Assembly (NCBI GenBank): GCA_002403155.1
Contig: DHHF01000012.1
Coordinates: 1 to 46,987, forward strand
Direction: 5' to 3'
DNA from: Sulfurovum sp. UBA4779
GTDB lineage: Bacteria; Campylobacterota; Campylobacteria; Campylobacterales; Sulfurovaceae
DNA length: 46,987 bases
A program made the translations under genes and the position numbers. This document shows positions 7,685-16,144 of this stretch, in pieces. Positions within the stretch are counted from its first letter, which is position 1, and each line of letters begins with the position of its first letter. The notes below the pieces were generated by a model that ran no database searches, was not told the DNA's origin, and was given only the letters and a program-made list of their open reading frames with translations.

Positions 7685-8487
7685 GGTTTATTCTTTGTTT
7701 TGCGTTGGTCTTTTTCTTTTTCTTTTTTGCTTTGTTTTATTTGTTTAAGAAATGCATGGATATCGTCATACTCTTTTCTTGTGAAAAAACGTATTTTGTT
7801 TGTAGGAAGATTATTAAGCTCTATACCCCCAAAAGCAACACGCTTAAGATCAAGTACTGTGGCATCAAAATGGGCAAAAAAACGTCTTAGTTCACGGTTT
7901 TTACCCTCAGAGATGGTTACCCTGATTTTTGTAAAGTTTTGTCCAATATGGCGCACTTCATAGTGTTCAAAAGGGGCAAATTCCATACTGGTAATCGTAC
8001 TTTTGCTGTGTGCTCCGGCCCTCGCATCGTCCAATATAAGCCCTTTTTGCATTGCATCTGTCATTTCGCTTGTGAGCGGTTTGTCTATTTTTATGTTGTA
8101 AGTTCTGTCAAGGTTGCTCTCCATAAGGGCTTGCGCTACTTCCGGTGCGTCTGTCAAAAGCAAAAGTCCCTCGGAGGCATAATCAAGCCTTCCTACCGGG
8201 ATAAAATGTCTAAATTTGCCCGGAAGTTTATGATAGATGGTAGCTCGTCCTCTGTCGTCTTTTTTGGTGACAAGAACCCCTTTAGGTTTATTGTACACAA
8301 TGATAGTGATTTTGTTGCGCATCTTGATAGGTTTCCCTTTAATGAAGATGCGGTCTTCTTCTTTTACTTCATAGTTAAAGTCTTTAAGAACCGTTTTTCC
8401 AAGTGTAACTTCACCGGCTTCGATAAGTTTATCTGCATCGCGTCGTGAGTATTTGGTATGATGTGAAATATATTTGTTAAGTCTCAT
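7681..8487 (-). CDS. rluB: rRNA pseudouridine synthase, RsuA/RluB family
   Basis: This enzyme isomerises a specific uridine in rRNA. An N-terminal S4 RNA-binding domain (MRLNKYISHHTKYSRRDAD) is followed by the catalytic domain, with YNKPKG (~65-70) and the active-site loop GRLDYASEGLLLLT, where Asp102 is the nucleophile. The C-terminus is Lys-rich. Length is 268 aa. The family (RsuA/RluB/RluE/RluF) is certain; the exact target, probably the 23S rRNA site of RluB, is inferred. It starts 12 bp after kdsD and overlaps rarA by 4 bp. Confidence 0.88.
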   Translation of the reverse strand: MRLNKYISHHTKYSRRDADKLIEAGEVTLGKTVLKDFNYEVKEEDRIFIKGKPIKMRNKITIIVYNKPKGVLVTKKDDRGRATIYHKLPGKFRHFIPVGRLDYASEGLLLLTDAPEVAQALMESNLDRTYNIKIDKPLTSEMTDAMQKGLILDDARAGAHSKSTITSMEFAPFEHYEVRHIGQNFTKIRVTISEGKNRELRRFFAHFDATVLDLKRVAFGGIELNNLPTNKIRFFTRKEYDDIHAFLKQIKQSKKEKEKDQRKTKNKP

Positions 8488-8499
8488 GTTGGTGCTATC

Positions 8500-9468
8500 C
8501 TATTTGCTTTTAATGCCGGCATTGATCAGATCATGAATGTGCAGCACACCGATAATTTTTCCTGATTTGTTTGTGATGGGCAAAAGTTGTATACGTTCGT
8601 TTTCTATGATTTCAAGTGCTTGGCTGGCAAGCAACTGGGTATCATGGTAGCTTTTTGGATTTCGAGTAGCATAATCTATCGCAAGATGCTCCAAACTAAA
8701 AGAGTCTTGCATCAGTGCTCTTCGCAAATCTCCATCGCTAAGCAGCGCAGAGAGTTTTCCCTCTTTGTTCGCAATAAGCACGGTGCCCAGTTTTCCTTCA
8801 CTCATTGTAACGATCGCTTCTTTGAGTGTTGTATCTTCTTGAATGATAGGGAGTGCTTCTGTACGCATGAGATCCTTGATTTTGACAAAGAGTTTTTTTC
8901 CCAATGCGCCGCCCGGATGAAAGGAGGCAAAATCTTCGTGCTTAAATCCTCTTTTTTTCATTAATGCCACTGCAAGGGCATCACCAATGGCCATCGTTAA
9001 TGTAGTGGAAGCAGTAGGCGCCACATTGAGAGGACAGGCCTCTTTTTCTACCGAGATATCCAAATACACATCCGAGTAGTAGGCAAGCGAAGAATTTGGG
9101 TTGCCTGTCAGTCCTATAAGAGGAATTTCAAAACGTTTGATATGGGGAAGAATTTTTGTAAGTTCTTCGCTTTCTCCGCTGCTGCTGATAGCAAGCAGTG
9201 TGTCTCCTTTGCTTATCATGCCCAAATCACCGTGCAGGGCTTCAGTGGGATGCAAAAAGAAGCTTGACGTACCCGTGCTTGCAAAAGTGGCAGCCATTTT
9301 TGCGCCTACCAAACCGGATTTGCCTACACCCGTAACGATCAGCTTTCCTTTTGTATGCATGATAAGATCAATCGCATCTAAAAATTTCTGGTCAATACGT
9401 TCAGCAGCCCGTTCTAGCGCTTGCGCTTCAATATAAAATGTTTCTTTTGCAGTTTGTATGAGGTCCAT
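8500..9468 (-). CDS. kdsD: D-arabinose 5-phosphate isomerase (KdsD/KpsF)
   Basis: It interconverts ribulose 5-phosphate and arabinose 5-phosphate, the first step toward Kdo for lipopolysaccharide. The N-terminal SIS domain carries GVGKSGLVGAKMAATFASTG, the HGDLGM loop, SSSGESEE and an ASFHPGGALGK segment. Two CBS domains follow (~200-322), which may sense nucleotides. I chose the ATG at 9468 because it follows AAAGGCG; an in-frame start at 9510 would add 14 residues with no family similarity. Length is 322 aa. It is the third gene of the ksgA operon. Confidence 0.92.
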   Translation of the reverse strand: MDLIQTAKETFYIEAQALERAAERIDQKFLDAIDLIMHTKGKLIVTGVGKSGLVGAKMAATFASTGTSSFFLHPTEALHGDLGMISKGDTLLAISSSGESEELTKILPHIKRFEIPLIGLTGNPNSSLAYYSDVYLDISVEKEACPLNVAPTASTTLTMAIGDALAVALMKKRGFKHEDFASFHPGGALGKKLFVKIKDLMRTEALPIIQEDTTLKEAIVTMSEGKLGTVLIANKEGKLSALLSDGDLRRALMQDSFSLEHLAIDYATRNPKSYHDTQLLASQALEIIENERIQLLPITNKSGKIIGVLHIHDLINAGIKSK

Positions 9469-9542
9469 TGTATCGCCTTTGTTTGAATAAAAAATTATAG
9501 CATAAGGCAACCCTAAATAGAAACTAAGTCCAACAAGGGAAG

Positions 9543-9572
9543 CCGCCCGCTATTGCGGGGTGAGAGGGCGGG
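9543..9572 (-). terminator. GC-rich hairpin after rnj
   Basis: In the 75-bp gap between rnj and kdsD, CCGCCC (9543-9548) can pair with GGGCGG (9566-9571). A tighter alternative hairpin, CCCGC-TATT-GCGGG, lies inside. There is no T-run after it on the minus strand, so it is not a classical terminator. It may act as an attenuator or an RNA-processing/stabilising hairpin between the two operon genes. Confidence 0.3.
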
Positions 9573-9585
9573 TTGATTTGATATA

Positions 9586-11679
9586 TTAGATGATGAAAAT
9601 TGTCGGGATAATAAGAGGATATCTTTTTTTTGTCCGTACCACATGTTTTCTAACGCTGGTTCTGATCTCATTTTCGATAATTCTATGATCTTTGAGAGCT
9701 TCGGGCTTCATATTGAGCAGCATCGTTTCAAGAAGCAGTTCGATTTCTTTTGCAAATTTTTTGTCATCTTTGTCTGCCACGAGCCCATAAGAAGTAACAA
9801 TCGGTTTTCCGACTACTTTTTGGCTTTCTTGTGAGACTTGCGCAACGATATTGATGATGCCGTCTTCGGCTAACTTTTGTCTGTCCAAGACCACATCATT
9901 TTCGATTTTCATATTGTTTTGATTATCAATGTATGTTTTTCCGTTTTTGACCGTTTTGACTTTTTTGATGTATTTTGGTGTGATTTCGATTTGGTCCCCG
10001 TCGCTCATTAAAAGAATATTTCTTTCTTCTACTCCGCAGCTAATAGCTGTTTTGGCATGCTGGGCAATGTGATTATACTCGCCATGTACCGGCAAAAAGA
10101 ACTTTGGCTGGATGAGTCTAAGGATCAGTTTTTGTTCTTCTTGTGCCGCATGCCCGGATACGTGGATATCGCCAAACTCTTTATATCGCACGGTTACTCC
10201 GGATTTCATCAAGAGATTCATGAGTTTAGAAACGGAAGCTTCGTTTCCGGGGATGGCACTTGCTGAAATAATAACCGTATCGGTAGGTTTCAGTTTGATA
10301 TGACGATGTTCATCGGTTGCCATCCGGTTTAGTGCAGCCATCGTCTCGCCTTGCGAACCGGTGGTGACGATAAGTATCTCATTGTCTTTATATTTTGGAA
10401 CCTCATGTACTTCAATGAAGTGTTTATCGTCGATATCTACGTAGCCCAAAGCCCTTGCCGTTTCTACATTCCGCTCCATGGAACGTCCGATCACGCAGAT
10501 TTTTCTTCCTGTTGTAGCCGCTCTTGCCATGGCTTGGTAAATACGATGCAAATTTGAGGAAAATGTCGACATGATCACTCTTCCGTTAGCAAGATCAAAA
10601 AGCGTATCAAATGTTTTTCCTACTACGGATTCGCTTTTCGTAAATCCCGGATGATGTGAATTGGTAGAATCAGAAAAAAGACACAGTACGCCTTTTTCTC
10701 CATAATAGGCATAACGACGCAAATCTGCAGTATACCCGTCGATAGGAGTGTGGTCTATTTTGAAGTCGGCAGTATGCACAATAGTTCCTGCAGGTGTTTC
10801 AATCGCAAGAGAGCATGAATCGATGATAGAGTGGGTCATGTGAATCCATTCTATTTTAAGATCGCCGATTTCATATTGTTTTCTTTTGGTGATAAAGTTA
10901 AAATATTTTGTATCTGCTTTGAGGTTGTGTTCATTGAACTTATTTTCAATCATTGCAAGCGCCAAAGGTGTTCCGTATACGGGAAACTTTAACTCTTTAA
11001 AAAGGTAAGGCATTGCTCCGATATGATCTTCGTGTCCATGGGTTATGACAATGGCTTTGATTTTATCTTTGATTGCATGAAGATAAGAAAAATCAGGTAT
11101 CAATATGTCTACGCCATGCATCGTTTCATCAGGAAAACTCATCCCTACATCAATAACAATAGCCGTTGTTTCTGTTTCAAGCACCGCCATGTTCCCGCCT
11201 ATTTCACCAAGCCCTCCCAGAGGTGTAAAGCGGATTTTCCCTTTACCTGAGACATCCAATTGTTTCCATGGCTGCATCCTTGCATTTTGGATACGGTTAT
11301 TTTCTTCAATAGAAGCCCTCATCTCTTCACTTACGGTTGTGGGATTTTTCCGGCGGCTTTTATTTTTGCTGCCGGTACTTTGTGTAATAGGATTTTGGCT
11401 TTGTCTGTTCGGATGGAATTTTTTGCTCTGATGAGGAAGATTTGTTTTGGTATTGAAATCTTTATTGACGCTTTGTTCTTGAACTTTTTGCAGATTTGTT
11501 TGATTTTTGTTCGGATTGGGTTTTCTATTTGGATGCGGCTTTTTGTTAGGGTTTTCGTGTTTTGCCTGCTCATTAGTATCGGAATTTTTCGTTCGATGGG
11601 GATTGGGCCTTCTATTGCGTTGCGGTCTGGTGTCTTGATTTTCTTTTTTGTTGTTTGTGTTGTTGTTTTGATTGTCCAT
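9586..11679 (-). CDS. rnj: Ribonuclease J
   Basis: RNase J is a 5'-3' exo- and endoribonuclease of the metallo-beta-lactamase/beta-CASP class, the main mRNA turnover enzyme in Campylobacterota, which lack RNase E. The zinc motif HGHEDH is at residues 214-219. The rest of the MBL/beta-CASP core and the C-terminal region follow. Residues 1 to ~140 are a disordered Asn/Lys/Pro/Arg-rich extension, as in Helicobacter pylori RNase J. The start lies inside ksgA, giving a 68-base overlap. Confidence 0.94.
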   Translation of the reverse strand: MDNQNNNTNNKKENQDTRPQRNRRPNPHRTKNSDTNEQAKHENPNKKPHPNRKPNPNKNQTNLQKVQEQSVNKDFNTKTNLPHQSKKFHPNRQSQNPITQSTGSKNKSRRKNPTTVSEEMRASIEENNRIQNARMQPWKQLDVSGKGKIRFTPLGGLGEIGGNMAVLETETTAIVIDVGMSFPDETMHGVDILIPDFSYLHAIKDKIKAIVITHGHEDHIGAMPYLFKELKFPVYGTPLALAMIENKFNEHNLKADTKYFNFITKRKQYEIGDLKIEWIHMTHSIIDSCSLAIETPAGTIVHTADFKIDHTPIDGYTADLRRYAYYGEKGVLCLFSDSTNSHHPGFTKSESVVGKTFDTLFDLANGRVIMSTFSSNLHRIYQAMARAATTGRKICVIGRSMERNVETARALGYVDIDDKHFIEVHEVPKYKDNEILIVTTGSQGETMAALNRMATDEHRHIKLKPTDTVIISASAIPGNEASVSKLMNLLMKSGVTVRYKEFGDIHVSGHAAQEEQKLILRLIQPKFFLPVHGEYNHIAQHAKTAISCGVEERNILLMSDGDQIEITPKYIKKVKTVKNGKTYIDNQNNMKIENDVVLDRQKLAEDGIINIVAQVSQESQKVVGKPIVTSYGLVADKDDKKFAKEIELLLETMLLNMKPEALKDHRIIENEIRTSVRKHVVRTKKRYPLIIPTIFII

Positions 11680-12472
11680 CTAAATAATCCTTTAATTCAT
11701 TATATAAGTGATGATATATAGATGTCTCAGCTTCATGAGGCCGCAAATGGCTATCTAATCCCAATTTGCTAAAAGTTTGTTCTATCATCTTTTGAGGAAA
11801 AATAGACATAAGGTTGCGCATCAGTTTTTTACGCGGCTGCCCAAAAGCAGCTTTTAGAAACGTTTCAAACTTTGCGTCATCCATTGTCATCTTTTTTTCG
11901 ATTAAAAGTACGGCAGAAGTTACTTTTGGCGGTGGGACAAATGCTTCGGGGCCAACCTCAAAACATATTTTCGCTTTGCCGGCACTGCTTGCCAAAACAG
12001 AGAGCGCAGAAAAAGCTTTCTCTTTTGCTTTGGCGGCAAATTTATCCGCAACTTCTTTTTGCACCATTACCAGCATGGACCGGCAATGAATATCTTTTAA
12101 TGCCCTTAAGATGATATTTGTGGCAATATAATAGGGAAGGTTAGCTACCAGATGATAAGGTTCATCCAGCAAACTCCCCCTCTCCCAACGCTCAAGCACA
12201 TCCCCGCATTCCAATTTGAAACTCCCTTGACGGATGGGCTGTTCAAACAGTGCATTAAGATGCTCACATAATCTTTTATCAACCTCAAATGCTGTGACAT
12301 TTTTTGCTTTTACAAGCTCTTTGGTCAAATCACCTAATCCAGGCCCAATTTCTGCAATCCTAAGATTGTCTTTGGGCATCGATTGGATGATTTTTTGTAT
12401 GTACGTGCTGTCTTTTAGAAAATTTTGGCCAAATTTTTTATCTGCAAAATCCGCCAAATCTTTTTGAATCAT
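11612..12472 (-). CDS. rsmA: 16S rRNA dimethyladenosine transferase RsmA/KsgA
   Basis: KsgA dimethylates two adjacent adenines near the 3' end of 16S rRNA during small-subunit maturation. Seen: KKFGQNFL (12-19), the SAM-binding loop GPGLGD (43-48), the acidic residue in FEVDK, and the catalytic NLPYY block (~110). The last ~25 residues are Gln/Lys/Arg-rich low complexity and overlap the Asn-rich start of rnj in another frame. It is the first gene of the leftward operon and is divergent from hisF. Confidence 0.94.
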   Translation of the reverse strand: MIQKDLADFADKKFGQNFLKDSTYIQKIIQSMPKDNLRIAEIGPGLGDLTKELVKAKNVTAFEVDKRLCEHLNALFEQPIRQGSFKLECGDVLERWERGSLLDEPYHLVANLPYYIATNIILRALKDIHCRSMLVMVQKEVADKFAAKAKEKAFSALSVLASSAGKAKICFEVGPEAFVPPPKVTSAVLLIEKKMTMDDAKFETFLKAAFGQPRKKLMRNLMSIFPQKMIEQTFSKLGLDSHLRPHEAETSIYHHLYNELKDYLDGQSKQQHKQQKRKSRHQTATQ

Positions 12473-12515
12473 ACTATAATATACCTTTATAAACTATGCT
12501 AATGGATAATTTTTG

Positions 12516-12521
12516 TATAAT
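12516..12521 (+). promoter_or_regulatory. hisF promoter -10
   Basis: TATAAT preceded by a T-rich stretch (TTTTTG) ends 34 bases before the hisF ATG. Campylobacterota sigma70 promoters have a strong -10 and a T-rich upstream region rather than a -35 box, which this fits. Confidence 0.5.
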
Positions 12522-12555
12522 TCTATCATAATTTTTAAAGGAAAAAACTAATCAG

Positions 12556-13320
12556 ATGGATTATTTTGCTAAACGTATCATCCCTTGTTTAGATGTCAAT
12601 AACGGAAGAGTAGTCAAAGGGGTGAATTTTTTAGGATTGCGTGATGCAGGCGATCCGGTAGAAGTCGCAAGGCGCTATAATGTTGAGGGTGCGGACGAAA
12701 TCACTTTTTTGGATATCACCGCAAGCCATGAAGGGCGTGGTACGATTGTAGAGGTTGTAAAGAAAGTAGCGCAAGAAGTATTTATTCCTTTGACTGTGGG
12801 CGGAGGCATAGGCCAACTGCAAGATATTTACAATCTGCTTGACGTCGGCTGCGATAAGGTGAGCATCAATTCTGCTGCGATCAAAAGGCCGGATTTTATA
12901 GAAGAGGGTGCAAAGCGCTTCGGATCGCAATGTATCGTCGTTGCGATCGATGCCAAAAGAGTTGACGATAACACATGGCATGTTTTTACCCATGGCGGCA
13001 GAAACGATACGGGAATTGATGCACTGCAATGGGCTCAGCAAGCATGGAGAAGAGGAGCGGGAGAGTTGTTGGTAACTTCGATGGATGCAGACGGCACGAA
13101 AGCGGGATTTGATAATGAACTTAACCGCCAAATCAGCGACAGAGTAGATATCCCTGTCATTGCCAGCGGCGGCGCGGGCACGATGCAGCATATAGAAGAA
13201 GCGTTTACGTTAGGGCATGCTGATGCGGCATTGGCTGCATCCATATTTCATTTTAAAGAGATAGATATTATGGAGTTAAAACAGTATCTCCGATCAAAAC
13301 AGATTCCCGTAAGGTTGTAA
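12556..13320 (+). CDS. hisF: Imidazole glycerol phosphate synthase, cyclase subunit
   Basis: HisF uses ammonia from HisH to convert PRFAR to imidazole glycerol phosphate and AICAR in histidine synthesis. The TIM barrel is complete at 254 aa. The catalytic Asp11 lies in CLDVNNGRVVKG, and the second in VVAIDAKR (~residue 130). The phosphate loops VGGGI and ASGGAG are present. hisH is not adjacent. The ATG follows an AAAGGAAAA site. One base separates its stop from the next ORF, so the two form an operon. Confidence 0.96.
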   Translation: MDYFAKRIIPCLDVNNGRVVKGVNFLGLRDAGDPVEVARRYNVEGADEITFLDITASHEGRGTIVEVVKKVAQEVFIPLTVGGGIGQLQDIYNLLDVGCDKVSINSAAIKRPDFIEEGAKRFGSQCIVVAIDAKRVDDNTWHVFTHGGRNDTGIDALQWAQQAWRRGAGELLVTSMDADGTKAGFDNELNRQISDRVDIPVIASGGAGTMQHIEEAFTLGHADAALAASIFHFKEIDIMELKQYLRSKQIPVRL

Positions 13321-13321
13321 A

Positions 13322-13852
13322 ATGATTATCTGTGCCGGAGACAGAGAAAGTTTTGATTTTGCCACCCCCGTGGGGATAGGGATGACCAATGTCGCGATCA
13401 ATCTTACAAGATTATGTTTATTGAACCCCCCGGAATTTATACTTTTTGTAGGAACAGCCGGAAGTTATGGAGAAAAAAAAATATTTGATATCGTAGAGTC
13501 AAAAACAGCAACAAATATTGAAAACAGTTTTTTTTCCGGCACTTCTTATACACCTATCGATAATGTAGTTTCTGCCGCCGATGATGTTTCACGTGAAACA
13601 CTTATAAATTCTTCGCATTATATTACGACAGACATCTCGCTCTCAAAATATTATCTAAATCATCAAATCCATTTAGAAAATATGGAATTTTATGCAGTGC
13701 TCAAAGTGGCCAAGGAGTTTGGCATCTCTGCAGGAGGGGTATTTATCGTAACAAACTATTGTGATTCAAATGCACATCAAGATTTTTTGAAAAATCATAA
13801 AGAAGCCATGATTCGTCTTGCCGAATATATCAAAAAAAGAGTCAATCAATAG
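13322..13852 (+). CDS. PNP/MTAN-like nucleoside phosphorylase family protein
   Basis: The 176-residue protein has the PNP/UDP-phosphorylase fold signatures: FVGTAGSYG near residue 42, and ENMEFYAVLKVAKEFGI, which matches the ribose-binding V(D/N)MEG(A/F)A region of MTAN-type nucleosidases. It is shorter than classical MTAN (~230 aa), mainly at the N-terminus. It may cleave a purine nucleoside; the substrate is not predictable. It is co-transcribed with hisF (1-base gap). A canonical parS site lies inside the gene at 13585-13600. Confidence 0.7.
   Translation: MIICAGDRESFDFATPVGIGMTNVAINLTRLCLLNPPEFILFVGTAGSYGEKKIFDIVESKTATNIENSFFSGTSYTPIDNVVSAADDVSRETLINSSHYITTDISLSKYYLNHQIHLENMEFYAVLKVAKEFGISAGGVFIVTNYCDSNAHQDFLKNHKEAMIRLAEYIKKRVNQ
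13585..13600. promoter_or_regulatory. Canonical parS centromere site (copy 1)
   Basis: A perfect 16-bp palindrome, TGTTTCACGTGAAACA, identical to the consensus chromosomal parS bound by ParB/Spo0J. It lies within the PNP-like gene, where it encodes DVSRET. The second copy at 15389-15404 is read in a different frame, so the sequence is constrained at the DNA level rather than by protein coding. Confidence 0.92.
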
Positions 13853-13918
13853 ATTTAAAATTGCATTTTTTGCCATTTTGAACCAAAATAAACAGATAAC
13901 AGCAAAGAAAGAAAAACA

Positions 13919-14995
13919 ATGGATAAAAAAATAATACAAGATTTCACCAAAGACGAGCTAAGCGAAATGATCAAACCCTCATTCAGGGCAAAACAAATAT
14001 ATCATTGGGTTTACCATAAGTATGCAGCGAATTTCGAAGAGATGAAAAATATCCCCAAAGAGATGCGTGAAAACCTGGAGAAGGAATATACGCTTACACC
14101 GCTAAAAACTGTCATGGTGCAAAACAGCACAGACGGCAGCCGCAAGTATTTGTTTGAATTGAACGATGGCCATACGATTGAGGCGGTTCTTCTTTTAATG
14201 AAAGACAAAGAGTATCATGAAGACGGTTCCATCAAGCACCAAGAACGCTACACGGTCTGTATCTCTTCTCAAGTGGGATGCAAGGTAGGGTGCGCTTTTT
14301 GTTTGACTGCCAAAGGCGGTTTTGTTCGAAATTTAACACCCGGAGAAATAGTCTCGCAGGTGCTGATGATAAAAAAAGATAATGACATAGATGCCAATCG
14401 CCGTGTCAATATTGTTTATATGGGCATGGGGGAACCGCTTGACAATCTGGAGAATGTGGCCAAAGCGGTGAAAATTTTTGCAGATCCGGAAGGAATGGCT
14501 ATTGCGCCGCATCGCCAAACCATTTCAACTTCGGGGTTGAGCAGCAAAATAGAAAAGCTCGGAAAAATGAAATTGGGGATCAATCTTGCTATCTCGCTGC
14601 ATGCAGTAGATGATGCGCTCAGGCAAAAACTTATGCCGATCAATAAGGCATATAATATTCGATCTATCATTGAAGCAGTTAAAAATTTTCCTGTCAATGA
14701 TAGAAAAAGGGTGATGTTTGAATACCTTGTCATTAAGGATGTCAACGATGACATTGCGGCAGCCAAGAAGCTTTTGAGTTTGCTTAACGGGATTAAAGCA
14801 AAAGTCAATTTAATCTATTTCAATCCTTACGGAGGAACAGAATTTAAAAGGCCCGAATATGCCGATATGCTGAAGTTTCAAGAGTATCTAACGCAAAGAG
14901 GGCTGCTTTGTACGATCCGTGAGTCCAAGGGGCTTGATATCTCTGCAGCCTGTGGGCAGCTAAGAGAACAAGAGCTTAATCTAAGAGAAAAATGA
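13919..14995 (+). CDS. rlmN: 23S rRNA (adenine-C2)-methyltransferase RlmN
   Basis: A radical SAM enzyme that methylates A2503 of 23S rRNA (and A37 of some tRNAs). The cluster motif CxxxCxxC is at Cys121, Cys125 and Cys128 (CKVGCAFC). YMGMGEPLDN and the C-terminal SAACGQLRE segment with the second catalytic cysteine are present. Length (358 aa) is typical. Its stop overlaps the start of a 34-codon membrane ORF. Confidence 0.95.
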   Translation: MDKKIIQDFTKDELSEMIKPSFRAKQIYHWVYHKYAANFEEMKNIPKEMRENLEKEYTLTPLKTVMVQNSTDGSRKYLFELNDGHTIEAVLLLMKDKEYHEDGSIKHQERYTVCISSQVGCKVGCAFCLTAKGGFVRNLTPGEIVSQVLMIKKDNDIDANRRVNIVYMGMGEPLDNLENVAKAVKIFADPEGMAIAPHRQTISTSGLSSKIEKLGKMKLGINLAISLHAVDDALRQKLMPINKAYNIRSIIEAVKNFPVNDRKRVMFEYLVIKDVNDDIAAAKKLLSLLNGIKAKVNLIYFNPYGGTEFKRPEYADMLKFQEYLTQRGLLCTIRESKGLDISAACGQLREQELNLREK

Positions 14996-15096
14996 TGTTG
15001 AAATTAGATGAGTTTTTGGTAATTTTTATCATTATCGTCGTGCTCATAGGGGTAGGCTGGTTTGTGTATGATATGAACAGAAAGAGCGACAAATAG
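14992..15096 (+). CDS. 34-residue single-pass membrane microprotein
   Basis: An ATG at 14992 overlaps the rlmN stop (ATGA), giving a 34-codon ORF. A nearly uninterrupted hydrophobic helix (VIFIIIVVLIGVGWFV) is followed by a charged tail (NRKSDK). This fits a translationally coupled small membrane protein. An alternative start is the next codon (ATG at 14995). No known family is recognised, and expression is not proven. Confidence 0.5.
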   Translation: MMLKLDEFLVIFIIIVVLIGVGWFVYDMNRKSDK

Positions 15097-15147
15097 GATC
15101 ATTGGATTATCCCTGAGTCATAATATAAGGTGATTTGTTATCAAAGA

Positions 15148-16080
15148 TTAAGATTCTCTATTGAATTTTCTTTCTTCTTTTTTGCAGATTAGGTTTTTCA
15201 TCTTTTGAAAATCGATTTTGCTTTCTATGTAAAAATCGGAGTTATATTTAAAATACAAACTCTGGGCATGCAGCATCAATCTGCCGGCCCCCATCTGTAC
15301 CATTCGTTCTTTTTTGTCTAAAACTTGGTCCAGATAGGCGTTGCCAACATCAAAAGTTGTTCCGTAAAAAGGATCTCCCAAAATGGGATGTTTCACGTGA
15401 AACAAATGGACTCTTATCTGATGGGTCCTGCCTGTAAGAGGATAGCAGGCAAGTAAAGAAGCATCCAGTTTTTTATCGTAATAAAGCGGCTTAAAATCGG
15501 TGCGGGCTGATTTGCCGGCAGGGTCTATGAATACTTTATGTTTTGTTTGGCTATAGTCATCATTCATTTTAATAGCTTCCGTAACTGAAAAAGGTTTAGT
15601 GATCTTTCCGTCTACCCATGCAAGATAACTTTTTTTTACAGTCTTTTCTTCAAAGGCACTTTTTAGATAAGTTTCTGCCTTTTTATTTTTGCTTGCCAGA
15701 AGAAGGCCGGACGTTTCCATGTCGATGCGATGCGCAGCATTGGCATCTTTTCCGCCAAAATGGCGTATTTCATCCAGCAGACAGTAGGGTGTTGACATGT
15801 TTTTTGGATGTACTAAAATTCCGGAAGGTTTTTCAAAAATTACAAAATCGCTGTTTTGGAAAAGCAGGCAGTTATTTTGGGGGGAGGGTTTAAAAAAAAT
15901 TATTTCTGTTTCGCCGTTTATTTTTTGTCCAGGTTTGCAAACGGGTTTATCATCGATCAGCAATCGGCCTTTTGTAATCATTCTTTGTGCTTCTCTTTGT
16001 GTAACATCAAATATGCGCATCACAAAAAGGTAAGCAGGCATTTGCCCCGGAACAATAAATTTTTCTTTAACAAACGGCAT
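15148..16080 (-). CDS. RluA-family pseudouridine synthase
   Basis: This synthase isomerises uridines in rRNA or tRNA. The N-terminal part (to ~60) resembles an S4 domain. The catalytic motif HRIDMETSGLLL is at residues 117-128, with Asp120 the nucleophile. The GRTHQIRVHLFH segment and LGDPFYG follow. Length is 310 aa. The exact target (RluC/RluD type or a paralogue) cannot be decided. A canonical parS site is embedded at 15389-15404, in the coding stretch for LFHVKHP. Confidence 0.88.
   Translation of the reverse strand: MPFVKEKFIVPGQMPAYLFVMRIFDVTQREAQRMITKGRLLIDDKPVCKPGQKINGETEIIFFKPSPQNNCLLFQNSDFVIFEKPSGILVHPKNMSTPYCLLDEIRHFGGKDANAAHRIDMETSGLLLASKNKKAETYLKSAFEEKTVKKSYLAWVDGKITKPFSVTEAIKMNDDYSQTKHKVFIDPAGKSARTDFKPLYYDKKLDASLLACYPLTGRTHQIRVHLFHVKHPILGDPFYGTTFDVGNAYLDQVLDKKERMVQMGAGRLMLHAQSLYFKYNSDFYIESKIDFQKMKNLICKKEERKFNRES
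15389..15404. promoter_or_regulatory. Canonical parS centromere site (copy 2)
   Basis: A second perfect TGTTTCACGTGAAACA, 1.8 kb from the first, inside the rluA-type gene on the opposite coding strand. Clustered perfect copies are the hallmark of the chromosomal ParB loading region. Confidence 0.92.
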
Positions 16081-16144
16081 CTTTACCTCTCTATAACGGC
16101 TATTTTGATAGAATAATACCTAAAATTGTTAAATAGGAAAAAAT

